DNA from: Membranipora membranacea
Taxonomy: Eukaryota > Bryozoa > Gymnolaemata > Cheilostomatida > Membraniporidae
Assembly (NCBI GenBank): GCA_914767715.1
Contig: OU612065.1
Span: 26,288,001-26,352,000, forward strand
Direction of reading: 5' to 3'
Length of the DNA: 64,000 bases
Made by a program: the position numbers and the translations under genes
Notes under the pieces: model-generated
Told to the model about the DNA's origin: nothing
The model's database searches: none
What the model saw: the letters and a program-made list of their open reading frames with translations, nothing else
Part shown: piece after piece, positions 34,744 through 47,799 of the stretch
Layout: every line of letters begins with the position of its first letter
Position numbering within the stretch: position 1 is the first letter of the stretch

Positions 34744-37700
34744 ATGGGTGGTGCAACCGCAAGCAAGTATGAGGTACCAGACTCGCCTGTATCTACATAT
34801 AGTGGTGGTGTACCAGGAAATGGTAAGGACACAAAGACACACCCTTCTCCTTTTTTGCCTTTTGTACTTGGAGCCAAGGCAGTGGACATGGTCCAATGGT
34901 GTTACAAAATATATGATATATTCTTTTTCTTACCTTTACAGGTTTGTTCATTTAATCATTTGGAGGCCTAAAACAATACAGGAGTGAAAATTTGCACAGG
35001 TTTCCACAAAACCAGCTTGTTTTGATGCTTTTCTATGTTGGATGTATCTTGTACTCCTTCATAAGCATTTGTTTTGTGTCTGTTTTAGTTGTGTATAAGA
35101 CAAGATTTCACACTGACGGCTGCATTTACATTGTTACCCGATCAGGAATTCTAGATTACCCGGTAAGGGGACAAGCGTTTATTCATTATTGTGTAAGATT
35201 GGAAAGTAACCCTGTGCATCGACAATTCAATCTTAGTACCTAATATGTGCCCAACCTTGAATCTAGAATTTTATCTTGGGTCGTCAGACAGGTTTGTGCA
35301 GACAGGTTGGTGCATGTACAACCAGTCGATTCAGGTGGCTTATCTTTGCAATGTAGCATTCTAAACAGGAAAAGGACCCTACCAAGGATGTTGACGGTGT
35401 ATTTGACCTGCTACGTTGGCCGTCACTGCGGTGCTGGCAGACTCCTAACATTGTGTCCAACCGTGAGCTGTGTAATTAGATAGTATCCAAATTTAATGTA
35501 AAACTGATCGATCACAGCATTTTTCAAACCAGGAAGTAATGTTTGGGAAACAGCCCTTTGAGTGCAAAAGAGTTAGGTGTGTGAGGACAACATTGTGAAA
35601 TATTGAATTAGTTTATCAGATAAGGTAATGGTCCTCGTCTGATATAAGAATCAACCTGGATATGGATTACATGCTAGTTGGCCATTTGATTCAGGTCACG
35701 GTTAATTAACCGATTCTGCTTGTTACCATTCACCACTGTATTTGAGTATAATAATTATGCTGCAAGAACTGCAAACTTGCTGACAAATTCCTCATATTGC
35801 ATTATTGGAATTTGAGCAATATCTTGATTGGTGACCCTTGTTCCCATGCCAATACAAAGGGTACTTGTCCGTGACCAAACATCTTGACATCTAGGCCAAT
35901 AAGTACACAAACCCTAATTGAAGAGACCATAAAACATAATGATACAAAATATGACGTTTATGGATCATATGATAATGTGTATTAATAGTCAAATTGCTGC
36001 TTTGTTTTAGTGTGATGTCGTAGGAAATTCTGTGGGTACCAAATCCTCAGACACAGAGAATGTATTATCACGTGGCAATCTGGCTCGGCAGATAGGCAAA
36101 CAAGGAGGGCAGGCTTTGGTTGATGAGTTGGCCAGCTCTAAGCATGCATGTTGGTCCTATGGAGAAATAAGATTCACAGGTTCACATGGTCTGGATAGAG
36201 GCGACTCCTCTCCAAAGAAGATTGCTCATTTCTGTGTTCCAAAGTCATACGGAGGAGACACAACATATCTGGTATGGCTTGCATGGTACTCAATCTTCAT
36301 CTGTATCCACTTCGAGCTTACATATGGCTTTGACTGCCAGCTGTTCAAATTCAGGGGGGGGGGGTGGAGGATAAGCTACTTACATTTGTTAATGAAAATG
36401 CTTGTAATAACCTATGTTACTTATGTTTGGTGCCCGATGCCAATGTTTACCGTAATTTGTCTCCTCTGATTTGTAGCAAATTATGTCACTGTTTGAAAGA
36501 TCACTGGCTATTACACATGACCTTGGTCTGTCCTCCATTGCCTTTCCTCTCATCGGAGCTGGTTTGAATGCTTACCCAGCTATTGAAGTGGTGAAAGCCA
36601 TATTAGATGCCTGCTCCCTATTCAGACAAAAGGACAGCCCTCTGAAGAAAGTAGTCATTGTTGTATGGAGTAATGACCAAAGAAACCAGCAGGTAACAAG
36701 CGCGCTGACATCGAGGGTACAGTATACTCTAAGGATGTGTATATCTGATTGTTTTAGTCGTTTCTCTATGAGAACCATAGATGTGTCCGCCCCTCATCTT
36801 GACAAGTAAATTCTGGTCATTACACCTTTTTCCGCCAGATGGTACTCAAGCTACATGAATCAATTATTGCTTTATTGATCAGTGATATATATATGGCAAA
36901 GTTTATCATGTTGGCCAGTGTGGGTAACAAGCCTTTCAGTCTGATAAAAATGGATTCAGCATATGGTTGGCCGGTAAGGACTGATATTGGCAGTTCAAAC
37001 AGTTCATATCCCATTCACTCTCGTAGACTTCATTTATATTCTGGGCTACGCCATTTTTCTTGGGGTGACCCCTAGACCTACTTTGGTCCAATTGCCTGCA
37101 TTCCTAGTTGCTCCTTCTCCACCGGTCAGACCAAGTGCAAAAGGCCTGCGGCAACAGGAATGGATTGCAAACTGGATCAAACTTGATCTAGGTGGCCCTT
37201 GCGATTATATCTTGAATGGCCCTTATCATACAAATCAGTTATTATAACTGCTAGTGTCACCTACTTTATCATCTACATCTAGGAATGAGATAATGTCAAG
37301 AAATAATGGAATGGAATAAAAATGTATTATCCAAAGAAGTTTCTATGGAAAATCCCTGATGAAAATAACATTTCCCATGACATGTTTTATAACCTGGAAA
37401 ACCCAAACAGTATATCTTTTGAATTTGGCAAGACAATGACTTTGATCTTTGATACTGATGAGTATAATGTATACAAGTACACCCCCTTAGAACGGATATT
37501 GATCGTATTACATTTTGTGTTTGGTTATGTTATGGTTAGAGCAGGGAGGGAGGTTAGAAGATTGATTGATTTTCGTTGTCTCAACGGAGAGTGACAACTG
37601 CAGGTACATTGTGTCAATTATGTTTATAAAATATGAAATATGCAGTCTGTCTGTATCAGTAGAGTTTGTTTGTATTGCAATGAACGTATATGAAAGTGAA

Positions 37701-39103
37701 CTTTATCGATGATTTCATATTGGTCATAAAAACTGATGTTTGAGTGGAATCACCATAATTATGTTTGTTTAGTGGTATTTTGATTATGATGAAAAACTGA
37801 CATGTTATCACTTGCAGATCATTGAGGATAGTCAAGCGACCCTAAGCAGTTATAAGCCAATGGGTAAAGGTTACTCAGAGATAATTCCCGACGTTTCAGA
37901 TTTCTCCAATCCAGAAATGGCTTTCAGGCAAACAATTGGTAAAGACAGAAATATAAGGGTACTCCAGGTTCAGGTAAGAATAGGTTTCTATTCTGGATGA
38001 GAATATGTAAATATTTATGCACATATATGTAAACCTTGAAAACAATAACCTAACACTGGAGAACAGAAATAGTTGCAAGTCACAAAAAAACCCTAAGTGT
38101 GCTGGTTTTAACTGCTCATTGTCTTGTATTTAGGTTTTACCAATTCAGAAAGGTGCCTGCTTCTCACGATACAAGAAGGGACTTGCTAGAGTAAAAGCCC
38201 GCCGTCCTGGGATGAGTGAAGATCAGCTTCAGTCATATGGATGGCATGGGACAAGAGGTGATCATGCAAATAATATAAAGAAGGATGGCTTTGACATGAG
38301 CAAAATCAAAAGTAAGTAATAAAACTAACCCTGAAAGCATCCACGAAACTGAGATTGTTATCAGCAAGTATGTTCTCCAGTTTGCCAGCGTCAATACAAG
38401 CCCAAATCGGACCCTCTTGGACCACCAGATAATGGTCATGAGGCATTTAAGTTGAACCTTTCAATATTTGCACACAAGAGAAAAGAGCCCTGATGTGAGG
38501 TTCGGTATTTATGGTATATAGAACTGTTAAAGTGAAACCAAGTTTTTTCCACCTCAGAATGTGAGTCAATCTGCCTCTTTTTTTTGTGCAAGAATGGCTC
38601 TTTGATGAAGATGGAGATTCTACAACAGATCATCATACCACTAGATAATGTCTGTCAAATTATTCGGAGAAAACTTTAGTAGTAAGCAAGGCACTATAGG
38701 CATCCTGGTGAGTGGTGAGGGATTCAATTTCTATAATTTCTCTTTTTTACCCCCGTATCAAAAACATTCCGGACTGGTTATAGTTTTTTTTCCCATTTCA
38801 GGAAGTGTGTATGGTAAAGGTGCATACTTTGGGAGCAGTGCTGATATTGCTCACGCATACTCCATATTAGGTGCCCACACACCAAATGGTGCTACCCAGA
38901 CTCTTGGTGCTCCACAAGGTATCTATACAATGCTGCTCTGTAAGCTAGTGACAGGGAAACGCCAGCTGGGCACGTCTCACATGGATAAGCCTGACTCCAA
39001 TCATGATAGTGCGAGGAACGGACCTGGTACATACATGGTTATATTTGATGGTGATTGTATTCTTCCTGTTGCCATAATTGAATACACTGTTGATCGTAAT
39101 TAG
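34744..39103 (+). CDS. Macro-domain PARP (PARP14-like ADP-ribosyltransferase), full-length copy
   Basis: Exons read from splice sites and phase: 34744-34822, 35089-35162, 36011-36271, 36477-36692, probably 36839-36973, an uncertain WWE-like exon within about 37338-37590, 37818-37973, 38134-38311 and 38802-39103. Exons 1-5 encode a macrodomain (DVVGNSVG, then SIAFPLIGAGLNAYP). About 37338-37500 encodes FLWKIPDE and DTDEYNVYKYTP, WWE-like. The last two exons form the PARP catalytic domain: GWHGTRGDH holds the NAD-binding His, YGKGAYFGSS the Tyr, and the end reads ILPVAIIEYTVD. The residue at the usual catalytic Glu is Val, as expected for a mono-ADP-ribosyltransferase or an inactive fold. Macro plus WWE plus PARP is the PARP14-like layout; such enzymes modify proteins and take part in antiviral responses in vertebrates. 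The WWE exon lacks a good acceptor, so this part could be mis-modelled or broken. Confidence 0.65.
37072..37193. repeat. Palindromic fold-back MITE, diverged copy in PARP intron
   Basis: The ends CCTAGACC... and ...GATCTAGG are near inverted repeats and the interior ('ttgcctgcattc', 'ggcctgcggc') matches the hairpin at 6350-6477. It sits between the macrodomain exons and the WWE-like exon. Confidence 0.55.
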
Positions 39104-40074
39104 CCATAAGCTAGCAACAAGAGGAAACCATTCCATTTTATTTCAAGTTTTTTCTTATATTTGATAACAACACTGTGCAATATAACATACTTTAAGAGTC
39201 AACAGCAACCTTCCCAAGGGCGTGAAAGCCAACCCTTTATACATTTACTTTTTTATATCGACAATCGTGCAATATTTGATTCTTAAATCTACTACCTACT
39301 CTCTTACTGAGAGAGAAGATGGTGCATGCATTTTTCAGATCTTTAAAATGCAATGACCTTAAATCTCAGAATAGCAAAATCTATAACTGGTGTTTAAGAA
39401 AAGGTGGACAATAATGTGTGGACCATTCGTTTCACTAATCATCCAACAGCCACTCAAGATCATTTTTGTAATTTTACCAACTATTGCTGATTCAACATGT
39501 ATGCAGCCCCCCAGAGTCCAATGTGGCAAGCTCATGGGCCCATATCAAATCAATTGCTTACTTCTCATGTCCTTTTGCTTAGCATGATACTATTCAGAAC
39601 ACCTCCTTCAGTCCATCATAATTGCTAGTTTTCAGTCGCAAGTTGCAACTTGAGAGACCGGTTGAATAGATACATATTTGTTATGAACCACTCTTGTTAT
39701 CAAGTGTTTTATTTACCACTTTTTTCATGTTTATTGTGCAGACATCCATACATTATGCTTTTATCAGACTCACACCAATTTGAGAAGATCGAATAAAACA
39801 TGAATATTTTTTACCAGTAAATTAATCCAGTACAATTATGTCTGTGATTTAAGATTTTCAGTAGTTGAAGATGTTATGTTAATGAATTTCAATCATTGAA
39901 ATAACATTGTTTGAGATTAACGATATATTAGATAGCTCAACCATACACATTTGACCATAGGGCCAAAACAGTAACAACAAAAATTGAAAGCAATCATTTC
40001 AACCAAAATGCAAAGTTGTTAAAGAACAACAACGACTTGAGACTTGTCGGCCGCTGATCACGCTGTTGAGATTG
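39104..40074. other. Spacer between convergent macro-PARP and PAN/WSC genes
   Basis: The 3' flanks of two tail-to-tail genes. No gene seen. Confidence 0.5.
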
Positions 40075-43000
40075 TCATGATTCATGATGCCACCCTTGGA
40101 TCACCAGATCTAGGATCTTTAGAGTATCAGGAGATCCCAATGAAGCAGCTATGGTGAGAGTATCAACTCGATCTGAGCTACATGTAAAGCTGAACGTCGC
40201 TTCATTACTCTGCAGCCACACAGAACTCCTCACTATACAGGTGTGGATAGATCGGCTAGTATGTGATGTTCTCACTGACAACCAGTCTACAAATCGAATC
40301 AATTTCAGCTCACAATGATCATAATCATACATAACTATGGTGATTGCAGCCCAAGCAAGCAGTGGGTGCAGTTAAAGCAAAAATCGACCACGACTTTGCT
40401 GATAACTTGTCCACCAATAAATGTCCAATGGCACTGTAAAGATGTACATTGCACTATATCCATTAATAATACTGATAGTGACATTGGTACCTTAACACAC
40501 CGTGAGTGATCAAAGTCTGGAGAGAAAATATTGAAAATTCTTTACGTGGAAGGCCAATATCATTCTGCTGCATAGTAAAAAAAGCCTTTAATTCATAAGA
40601 TATAAGTCTAAGTCCAACATACTGGTTTGGTTAAGCTTGTGGTGGAACCGGATATTAGCATAAGGGTCCAAACAGCAGGTGAAAGGAAATAGCGAGTGAC
40701 AGAGACTTGGACTATATCCGGCTGCGCGGAGAGGAGACCATTAGAATACTTGTGGGATCGATAAAAGCAAGCCAGATTAATGCCATAGATAACTAAGTAG
40801 ACCAGACACTGTTATCACTTATGTGTGTAAGCCATATACGTGACAAAATTCTTCGAAGCTTTAGGGTGTTCCCAAATAATTTTAGACTGAAATCAGTCCG
40901 AAACAAATGATCAAGTATCCCAATATTCAGAGTCGTCTGGCCCTCCTGATAAGCCCTGACAACTCCAGCATGATTTATAGAGTAACTGATCTGGCAACAA
41001 GGAAGTCATTTGAGCATTTTGTATTGAATTATGGGAAATTAAAACTCATGAATCTTTTGATTGCTAGCCTTGTTCCCAAATAATTTTGTTCTAGCCTCAA
41101 TTTACAGTACATTACCTGAATCAGGGATCATTTGCCAGACAGAGTTTCTGTGTGCCCCTCCACAGACCTGATCCGGGTCTCCACTACATACTCTGTTACA
41201 ATCAGACTCAGGAGCTGCTTGGTATCTTCCATATGACGTCCCGCAAAAGCACTCACGGTAATACTGCAGACCAAGATAATCATATCCTGCAGTGGACAAT
41301 TTGTACTGTAACACTTCGTAATAATGTCACCAGACTTATAAATGAGATGACTTAAAAGTCATATGTTTAGACGTAGCTTATATCTGAGTCATGCTTTCCT
41401 TTCCAAAGAGGTTGTATATTCGAAATGAATGGTTTAAAGTCTGACGTAATTGATGGATGGGAGGGACGACTTCTACAAAAATACAAGTGTACAACAAGAA
41501 TTAGTGGAACCAAATTCTAAAATATAATTAATCCTTAAAAGTGATACTTGATAGAACTAAATCAAGTCGGTTGGTGAGAATTGGCATTTCATTCAGGACC
41601 AACAACACGCAATGTCAGAAAACTCCCTTTTTTCAATATTTTCAATAGGTAAGAGGTTTTGGAATCAATCATTTTGAAATCTAGGGATGTAATTGTATTT
41701 AGCCAAGCAGCTTCACATTCGATGTCCTTGGTCAAGCCATAGTATTGTACCGCGGGCTATACATTCCTCAGCACATTTTTCCAGTGTCATGATTGCAGTG
41801 ACATTTCCCACTGAATCCCAGCCGGAGAGATCACGTGCATTTTTGACATCTTCGTAGCATCCTTTATATTCATAGCTATACTCAGGAATTGAACCTGGAA
41901 AAAAATGCATTTGATGACTTTATTCAAACGATGAGAAAACTTATTCCCCAGCTCTCAATCCTCAAAGATATTGCTGACTGAAAAGAAAATGATTCTTATC
42001 ATCATCTTTGGGGCGGAGAGAGTTACAGGTACTGGGACCCATCGTACTCACGCTTGTTCTATACCCATGCCGATCAAAAACCCGGCTACTCGTATGATAC
42101 AGAGGCAGAGAGGCTTCATTTCACTACCTGTGGGTGTGCAAACAAACAGTGGACCTCCGATAATAAGTCCCGCTCTGCAAGGACCTGGCTAGGATGAATG
42201 GCTTGTCAGAACCATAGCAGGAACGATTTCCATTTTCGGGAATTGAACCTGAACCTGAACAAAGATCACAACCCTTATAACCATAACACCGATCCCGACT
42301 CCGATGACTATGGTGATACCTGTAGTGTAATATATTCTCTTTTTGCTTTGTTGTCAGAAATACATACATTTTCATAAAATGAAAAGAAGTGACATGATTT
42401 TTGTGGTGAGACTCACCACCAAATAAGACACTGAAGCTCACATCACAGACGGTTATGTCGGTAATAGATACAACTTGAACTTGTGGGTTAGTTTCTGAAG
42501 AGAACAGGATCTGATTGATTTGTGTGCAGTCACCAATGCCAAAGCAAGGACTATCTGCATCATAGGTAGACTGGATTAATCCAAATTGCTCTAAAATGAT
42601 AATTGTTTTCATGTGAATAATATTATATAGATTGGAGAGAGACAAACCCAAGGGTAATGGGGGCTGGAACACTCAAACTGGAAAGCTTCTCCAGTCGGAC
42701 ATACACCTTCAAGGCCCTGCCATACCAATCACCAGGTAGTAGACAGCAAGTGAGCTTGCATCATCTTGCCACCATCGCCACCCTATGCAACACAGAGCGC
42801 GTGTGATCGGATTATTGGCTTTACATAACTAACAATTTCTTGTATGCTTGTGTATCTGTAAATTATCTTGTTCAACCTGATGCTGATGAGTTTGAAAAAC
42901 CGTGAATATGTCGACTTTATTTTTGAATTTATGTTATGTAACATTATCAGGTACAAGCAAAGACTTTCTGTCAAAAATTTATCACATGGCTAGCTTATGG

Positions 43001-43854
43001 TAATCAAGATGATGATGACCATTAAGGGACGTCGTTTTTTTAAGAAAACTAGGACACTATCTAGCTGTTTTGTTGCATGCAGTGTCGATTAAGGGCAAAA
43101 GCAAGCAGTCTGTAACATGAAGAGATCCACTAAAAATTATCAAAGCGATAAAAGGTCATCCAAATGAGCAGTAAGTGATTCACATTGGCTCACCTGAGCG
43201 CAGGTCCCGTATTGGCTTTTTGTCGACTGATATCATGATTTTCCCATCATTACTGGCTAATGTTGGTACCCTACAAGCTGACTCAAGCAGTGAACAGAAG
43301 CTGACGTTGTGATGGTAAGATATACCCACACATCCACTATTTTCTAGACAAGCAGCAGCACAAGATATAACTGAACAGCTCGATAGATTTCTAAAGGTAG
43401 AGTAAACGACTCCGGCCTCGCTAGTCCCGAGTCTCAATTCATCAGCCAAGACTGAAAATGAGGTTGCCATTGAACTTGTGATACATAAAGATGAAGTTTT
43501 CTTGATGGACTAAATACATACGACATCAACATATCATAATTAATAAGTTTACAATTTATGCCATCATAATCATCTTTTTAAAAACATCGCAAACGACAGC
43601 AACAGTTGTTATAAAAAAATTATCTTCATGTTATTATGAAGCTGTTTGGATATTATTAATGTATTTTACTGCTCCTTTATCAACCATTTGGTGAAGAGGA
43701 TAGCCATGCAACAACTAATAAGACAGTAGGTATTTCCCCTAAATATTGTGTAAGAAGTGTAATAGTTACCTGTGTCTTGAAGAATTTGAGACATCACCAA
43801 CATGAGCATGTAGGTTGCAGCCATTTTACCCATGTAGCGAGACGACGTCATCAT
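40075..43854 (-). CDS. PAN/WSC-domain secreted or surface protein, unit 2
   Basis: Minus-strand exons, all joined in phase 1: 43854-43770 (signal peptide, MAATYMLMLVMSQILQDT, with alternative upstream methionines MMTSSRYMGK), 43451-43194 (PAN/apple-like module: SSCSVISCAAAC, NSGCVG, VSFC), 42590-42417 (module with SPCFGIGDCTQINQ, not recognised), 41894-41751 and 41286-41116 (one WSC domain: GCYED, KCAEEC, then ECFCG, CSGD and VCGG), and last exon 40286-40075 (ending IQGWHHES). Further exons may lie near 42350-42190 (GYKGCDLCSGSGS) and 40797-40633, but their frames do not join simply. PAN and WSC modules bind carbohydrate or protein, so an extracellular recognition or adhesion role is likely. 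A membrane anchor is not certain. Confidence 0.65.
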
Positions 43855-43920
43855 ACAATTGTAGACATGTTGTTCATTTAATAAATCAATTGATTTAGAA
43901 GTCAAAATAATAAATGTCAC

Positions 43921-46722
43921 TTAATTTCCACTGAGGAAATGAAACTTCATTCCAGGTAGTATTGATTCTGTTCATGCATTGCCATTATATACCATGACAA
44001 CTTATCTGAGTGTGAAGTTTTCCAGGAAACTGGAATCATTTCTAAATCTGAACAACAAACAGATCATTTCAACCATTAAAGTCCAATTTTAAACTAACAA
44101 CAGATAGCGCCATATGATTACTGAAAATCAATATCAATACACTTGAGTTTAAGTTTAAAGGAGGTGGAAGGTAGAGTTGCTGCTGGTTGACACCCTATCA
44201 AATTTGCATATTAATAACTGAATAGAAATCGATTAGTCTACATCTTTGGCATAGTGAAAATTTATGTGAGGTATAATAAAGCAAAGAAGAGTATTGTGGC
44301 AACAATCCATTGAGACAATTTTTGCAGTGTGTCTCATTATTACATATAAGTCTTGGTTTAAGTTAGGTTTCTTAAATATGTTTCAAAAGTAAGGTGACAA
44401 ACAGCTCACTCGGAGTCTGAAGACATATTACAATACTACAGGTTACAACACAAAACTATAGTTCTAGCCAATTATGTTCAATTTCAGTTGTTATCGTCAT
44501 AGGATCCCCCCTCAATTGCCATCACTGGAGTACTTTAAGTTAACCTAGGCACCAAGGACAAATTTAAAAATTCTAGTGGACTGAATCTTCAAGGACCATC
44601 AAATGTCTTGCATTTACAATCAACTAAACACAATATGCCGATAATGTTTTTACCTGCGTAAAAACGGTGATTCATAAACTTAAATTAAAAAATTTCAACC
44701 CAAATTTTATGGAACACAACATCCTTTCATTCAAAATATCTTCAAAATTTCACAATCATGATAAGTCTTCCAAGATGGAAGTATATCAATTATTTCAATC
44801 GAACATTAATTTTTTTTTTTTTCCTCCTCGTTTTTTTTCCAACATTTGGCAAATTTTTTTTGACACGTCATGTAAAACATCCCACCAGGATGAAATTGGC
44901 TTCCAAAATTCTAAAAAAGGTGTATAAAAATAAGTTATGGCCACATCTTGAATGACATCCTGTCCCACTTAAAACAGCCTTGGCTTCGTTTCAACAGATC
45001 TTGTTCTACTTGTTGCAACGGTATATTTCTTGATTTTGGCATAGCTGAAAGAGACTGCAGATTTTTTATAAATCGCTTGCCTATTTTCGAAGTAACAAGT
45101 ATATCACCACCATACACCCCTCTCTCACCAACAAGGTGCTGCAATTTTATTTCCAGAATATCTAATAATATGCCTGACGCTTTTTTCAAAGGGAAGGTGA
45201 CATTCATATGCATATATTCCACTTGTTACAGACCAAACAAAGCGTGGTAAAGTACATCAAAAAGTCATTTTAGGATTATGAATTTCATTGGATTGGTGCT
45301 TCAATTTCCAGCTTATTTAGAACAGAATAATAATTTTGGTCTATGGCCCACATCCAGAGAGATAAAATCTCTCGTCATCTTGGCGCGGAAGTGAATTGTT
45401 ATCCTGACTGTGTCTGGTATTTTGTCATATCACAACTTATGTTTTCAATACTCATTAATTTGAAACAATTATACTCCGAAATTTTGACATAATATTGAGA
45501 TCTAGTTATTTAAATCAACTGTATCAAATCAATTTTTCAATTCGGAAAAATACTACCTTCCCAGAAAGCAATTTGTTGCAAAGTGTAACAAGTTGTCTTC
45601 TCTTTGCACCAGGCAAGACAATCCCAGTAGCTACTAAATAATTTCATGCATGATTTTTACTTTTTTTTCATACTTTATTGACATCCATATCACTTTCAAG
45701 ATAAGGATGAAAAAAAAAATTGATGATAGCATTCGCCCTGATTTCTATGGTTTTAGAGCACCAGCGCATAATCTTGAATGATTGCTTGTATTGGCGCATG
45801 ACCAATTAATTCTGGACGCTTGATCCTCAAAATTCAACATATTATGAAAATGTGATCACTCAGTCAACCACATTTAAGTGAGTAAAAACATAATATTTGG
45901 GAGGCAAGAGAGGCAGATATTTCACTATGCAAAGCCAACAATCGACCAGCAGGTCTTAGAATACCACAAACCCCTTATTGGGATAGAATTTGTATCACGT
46001 TAGATTGACCCGGTCAACCACTTATTAATAAACCTGGACAGTACACCATGCAAAGTTCAAGTTGTAAGACCATTGCTGTTGCAATTCAGTTTTGTTATGT
46101 CAGCCACAATCAAGTGCCTCAGTGCCTCAATGCCTCAACGCTTTTCTGCCTCAATATAGTGTCCTCTTCTGGACTATTAGTAAGTATATGGGTTTGGTAA
46201 GATGAGACCTTTTCACCATAAACCATTACCATACTATCAAACAATGTCAATAAACAAATAGCAAGTTGCATAAAAGAGATGATATTTATGCCAACAATAA
46301 TCAAATTAAACAGTCCAGCCAAGCCTCCACTACACATCTGCCTATGAAATAAGGTATTTTTATTGTGACAATTTATGAAAATAGGCAAAAATATAATGAT
46401 GTCAAAATAAATTGAACTCACTATGTTATTATTATTAGAATCGAGACATGTTCAATTATGACATCATTGTATATATGCTATAACAGAAAATTAAAAAAAA
46501 TCCAAAGTTCAAAAATCCAATAATCGACTTTTAGTCCTCTGCATCGTCGCAAAAACTTGTCGGTGCTGAGCATATCAAGGAAATTAGCAATAAATAAGGG
46601 GAATTATTAAAATCTTATAAAATTATAATCTTGAAGCTAAAGACTTTTCAATGCAGAAAACTGCAAGATTTGCTTCTTCACTTGGTGGAAATGTTTCTCA
46701 GCTGACCTCAGTTTGAGACTTA
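43921..46722. other. Spacer between PAN/WSC gene and receptor gene, unit 2
   Basis: Positions 42596-46200 are missing from unit 1. Overlapping frames at 44935-45250 on both strands show no domain I know. Otherwise AT-rich with homopolymer runs near 44810-44860. The part to about 44790 is also seen at the end of unit 3. Confidence 0.45.
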
Positions 46723-47751
46723 TCAGGCATGCATTAAACATTTAATTACTGTACAAACTATACTTCTTGCTCTAGTGTTCTCTGTGATATTTATATGCGC
46801 CACAGTAGGTCTCATTGCTGCATTGGGATTCTTCTTGAAGAATTTGAAACAAGCTAGTTTAAAAACAGCCTCTCGATATTTCTTATTTATCCAGCCGTAG
46901 ATCAGAGTGTTAATAATTCCGTAAGCAAGATATAGGGCATTACCCAAATGCGCCAAAGTGTTATCAACGCTAACTTCGAGCCAATATAGAAATGTTCCAA
47001 TGATGCCTGGAGAAAGACAAATTAAGAATAATACTGAAACAGAAACGGTCGATAGAATTGCTCTCCTTACATCCCTTTGGGCCTGCGAAACCTGAAAGCA
47101 TTTAGAAGAACTCATCCTTCGAAGCTCTATGGCAGCTATGATTGAGCAGACTAATATCACGGCGGTTGCAGGAATATAAAAGCAAAAGGTGAACAGTGAA
47201 GCCATTATATCTGCACCGACGATTGTAGGGCCAACAAGCCCTTCTATACATATAGAGTTATAGAAAATGTATTCTCGAAGACCAGTTAAGAAAATACTTA
47301 GGATCCAAATGCCGATGCTAACTTTGCTGACTACTATAAGTCTGTCTGGTGTATGGTGGAGGGGCCATCTTAGGGCAACACATCTCTCATAGCATGTCAA
47401 TGCTAGCAGATAATATCTAACATGGGAAGGAAAATCAGCTAATCCGGCTACCAAAGCACCATATTCCTTGATAGAACCTAGCAGAAGTTGTCTGAACGCG
47501 CACATCCTTAGAATAGATGCTACCGCATACGCTATATCTGCAGCTGCTAACTGATAAAGTAGTTTTTGGTAAGAAGAGCTTTTCCTGTTTAACCTTTGAA
47601 CTTTCCTGAGAGCGAGGATGTGAAGTATGTTTATCGCTAGTGACATGAAACTGATTATGTCAAAAATTTCTTTCCAAATCGGTCTGCCGCAAATTAACTG
47701 AGTCCCATTGCAGACATGTATCACGCTTGATGAGTTAGATGTGTTGTCCAT
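46723..47751 (-). CDS. Rhodopsin-type seven-transmembrane receptor, unit 2
   Basis: An open coding exon of 342 codons, nearly identical to the unit 1 receptor (26034-27041), with about a dozen mostly conservative replacements such as D/N in SICIEG loop context and L/F in helix 5. It keeps the same odd signatures: ERC for DRY, CLSP in helix 6, NTLIY in helix 7. A 2-bp insertion near 46760 shifts the frame in the last few codons, so the tail reads SIVCTVIKCLMHA instead of SSLYSN; the core is unaffected. The upstream acceptor (exon edge 47785) is conserved. It lies head to head with SVWC gene 3. Confidence 0.85.
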   Translation of the reverse strand: MDNTSNSSSVIHVCNGTQLICGRPIWKEIFDIISFMSLAINILHILALRKVQRLNRKSSSYQKLLYQLAAADIAYAVASILRMCAFRQLLLGSIKEYGALVAGLADFPSHVRYYLLALTCYERCVALRWPLHHTPDRLIVVSKVSIGIWILSIFLTGLREYIFYNSICIEGLVGPTIVGADIMASLFTFCFYIPATAVILVCSIIAAIELRRMSSSKCFQVSQAQRDVRRAILSTVSVSVLFLICLSPGIIGTFLYWLEVSVDNTLAHLGNALYLAYGIINTLIYGWINKKYREAVFKLACFKFFKKNPNAAMRPTVAHINITENTRARSIVCTVIKCLMHA

Positions 47752-47799
47752 CCTCTGACTGCAGCTCAGTATCGGTGACTCCTGGCTGAAGAGAAAAAT

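Noticed and set aside
44935-45250. Overlapping 95- and 100-codon frames on opposite strands
   Set aside because: No recognised domain and no second intact copy in the window to test conservation; possibly a transposon remnant.
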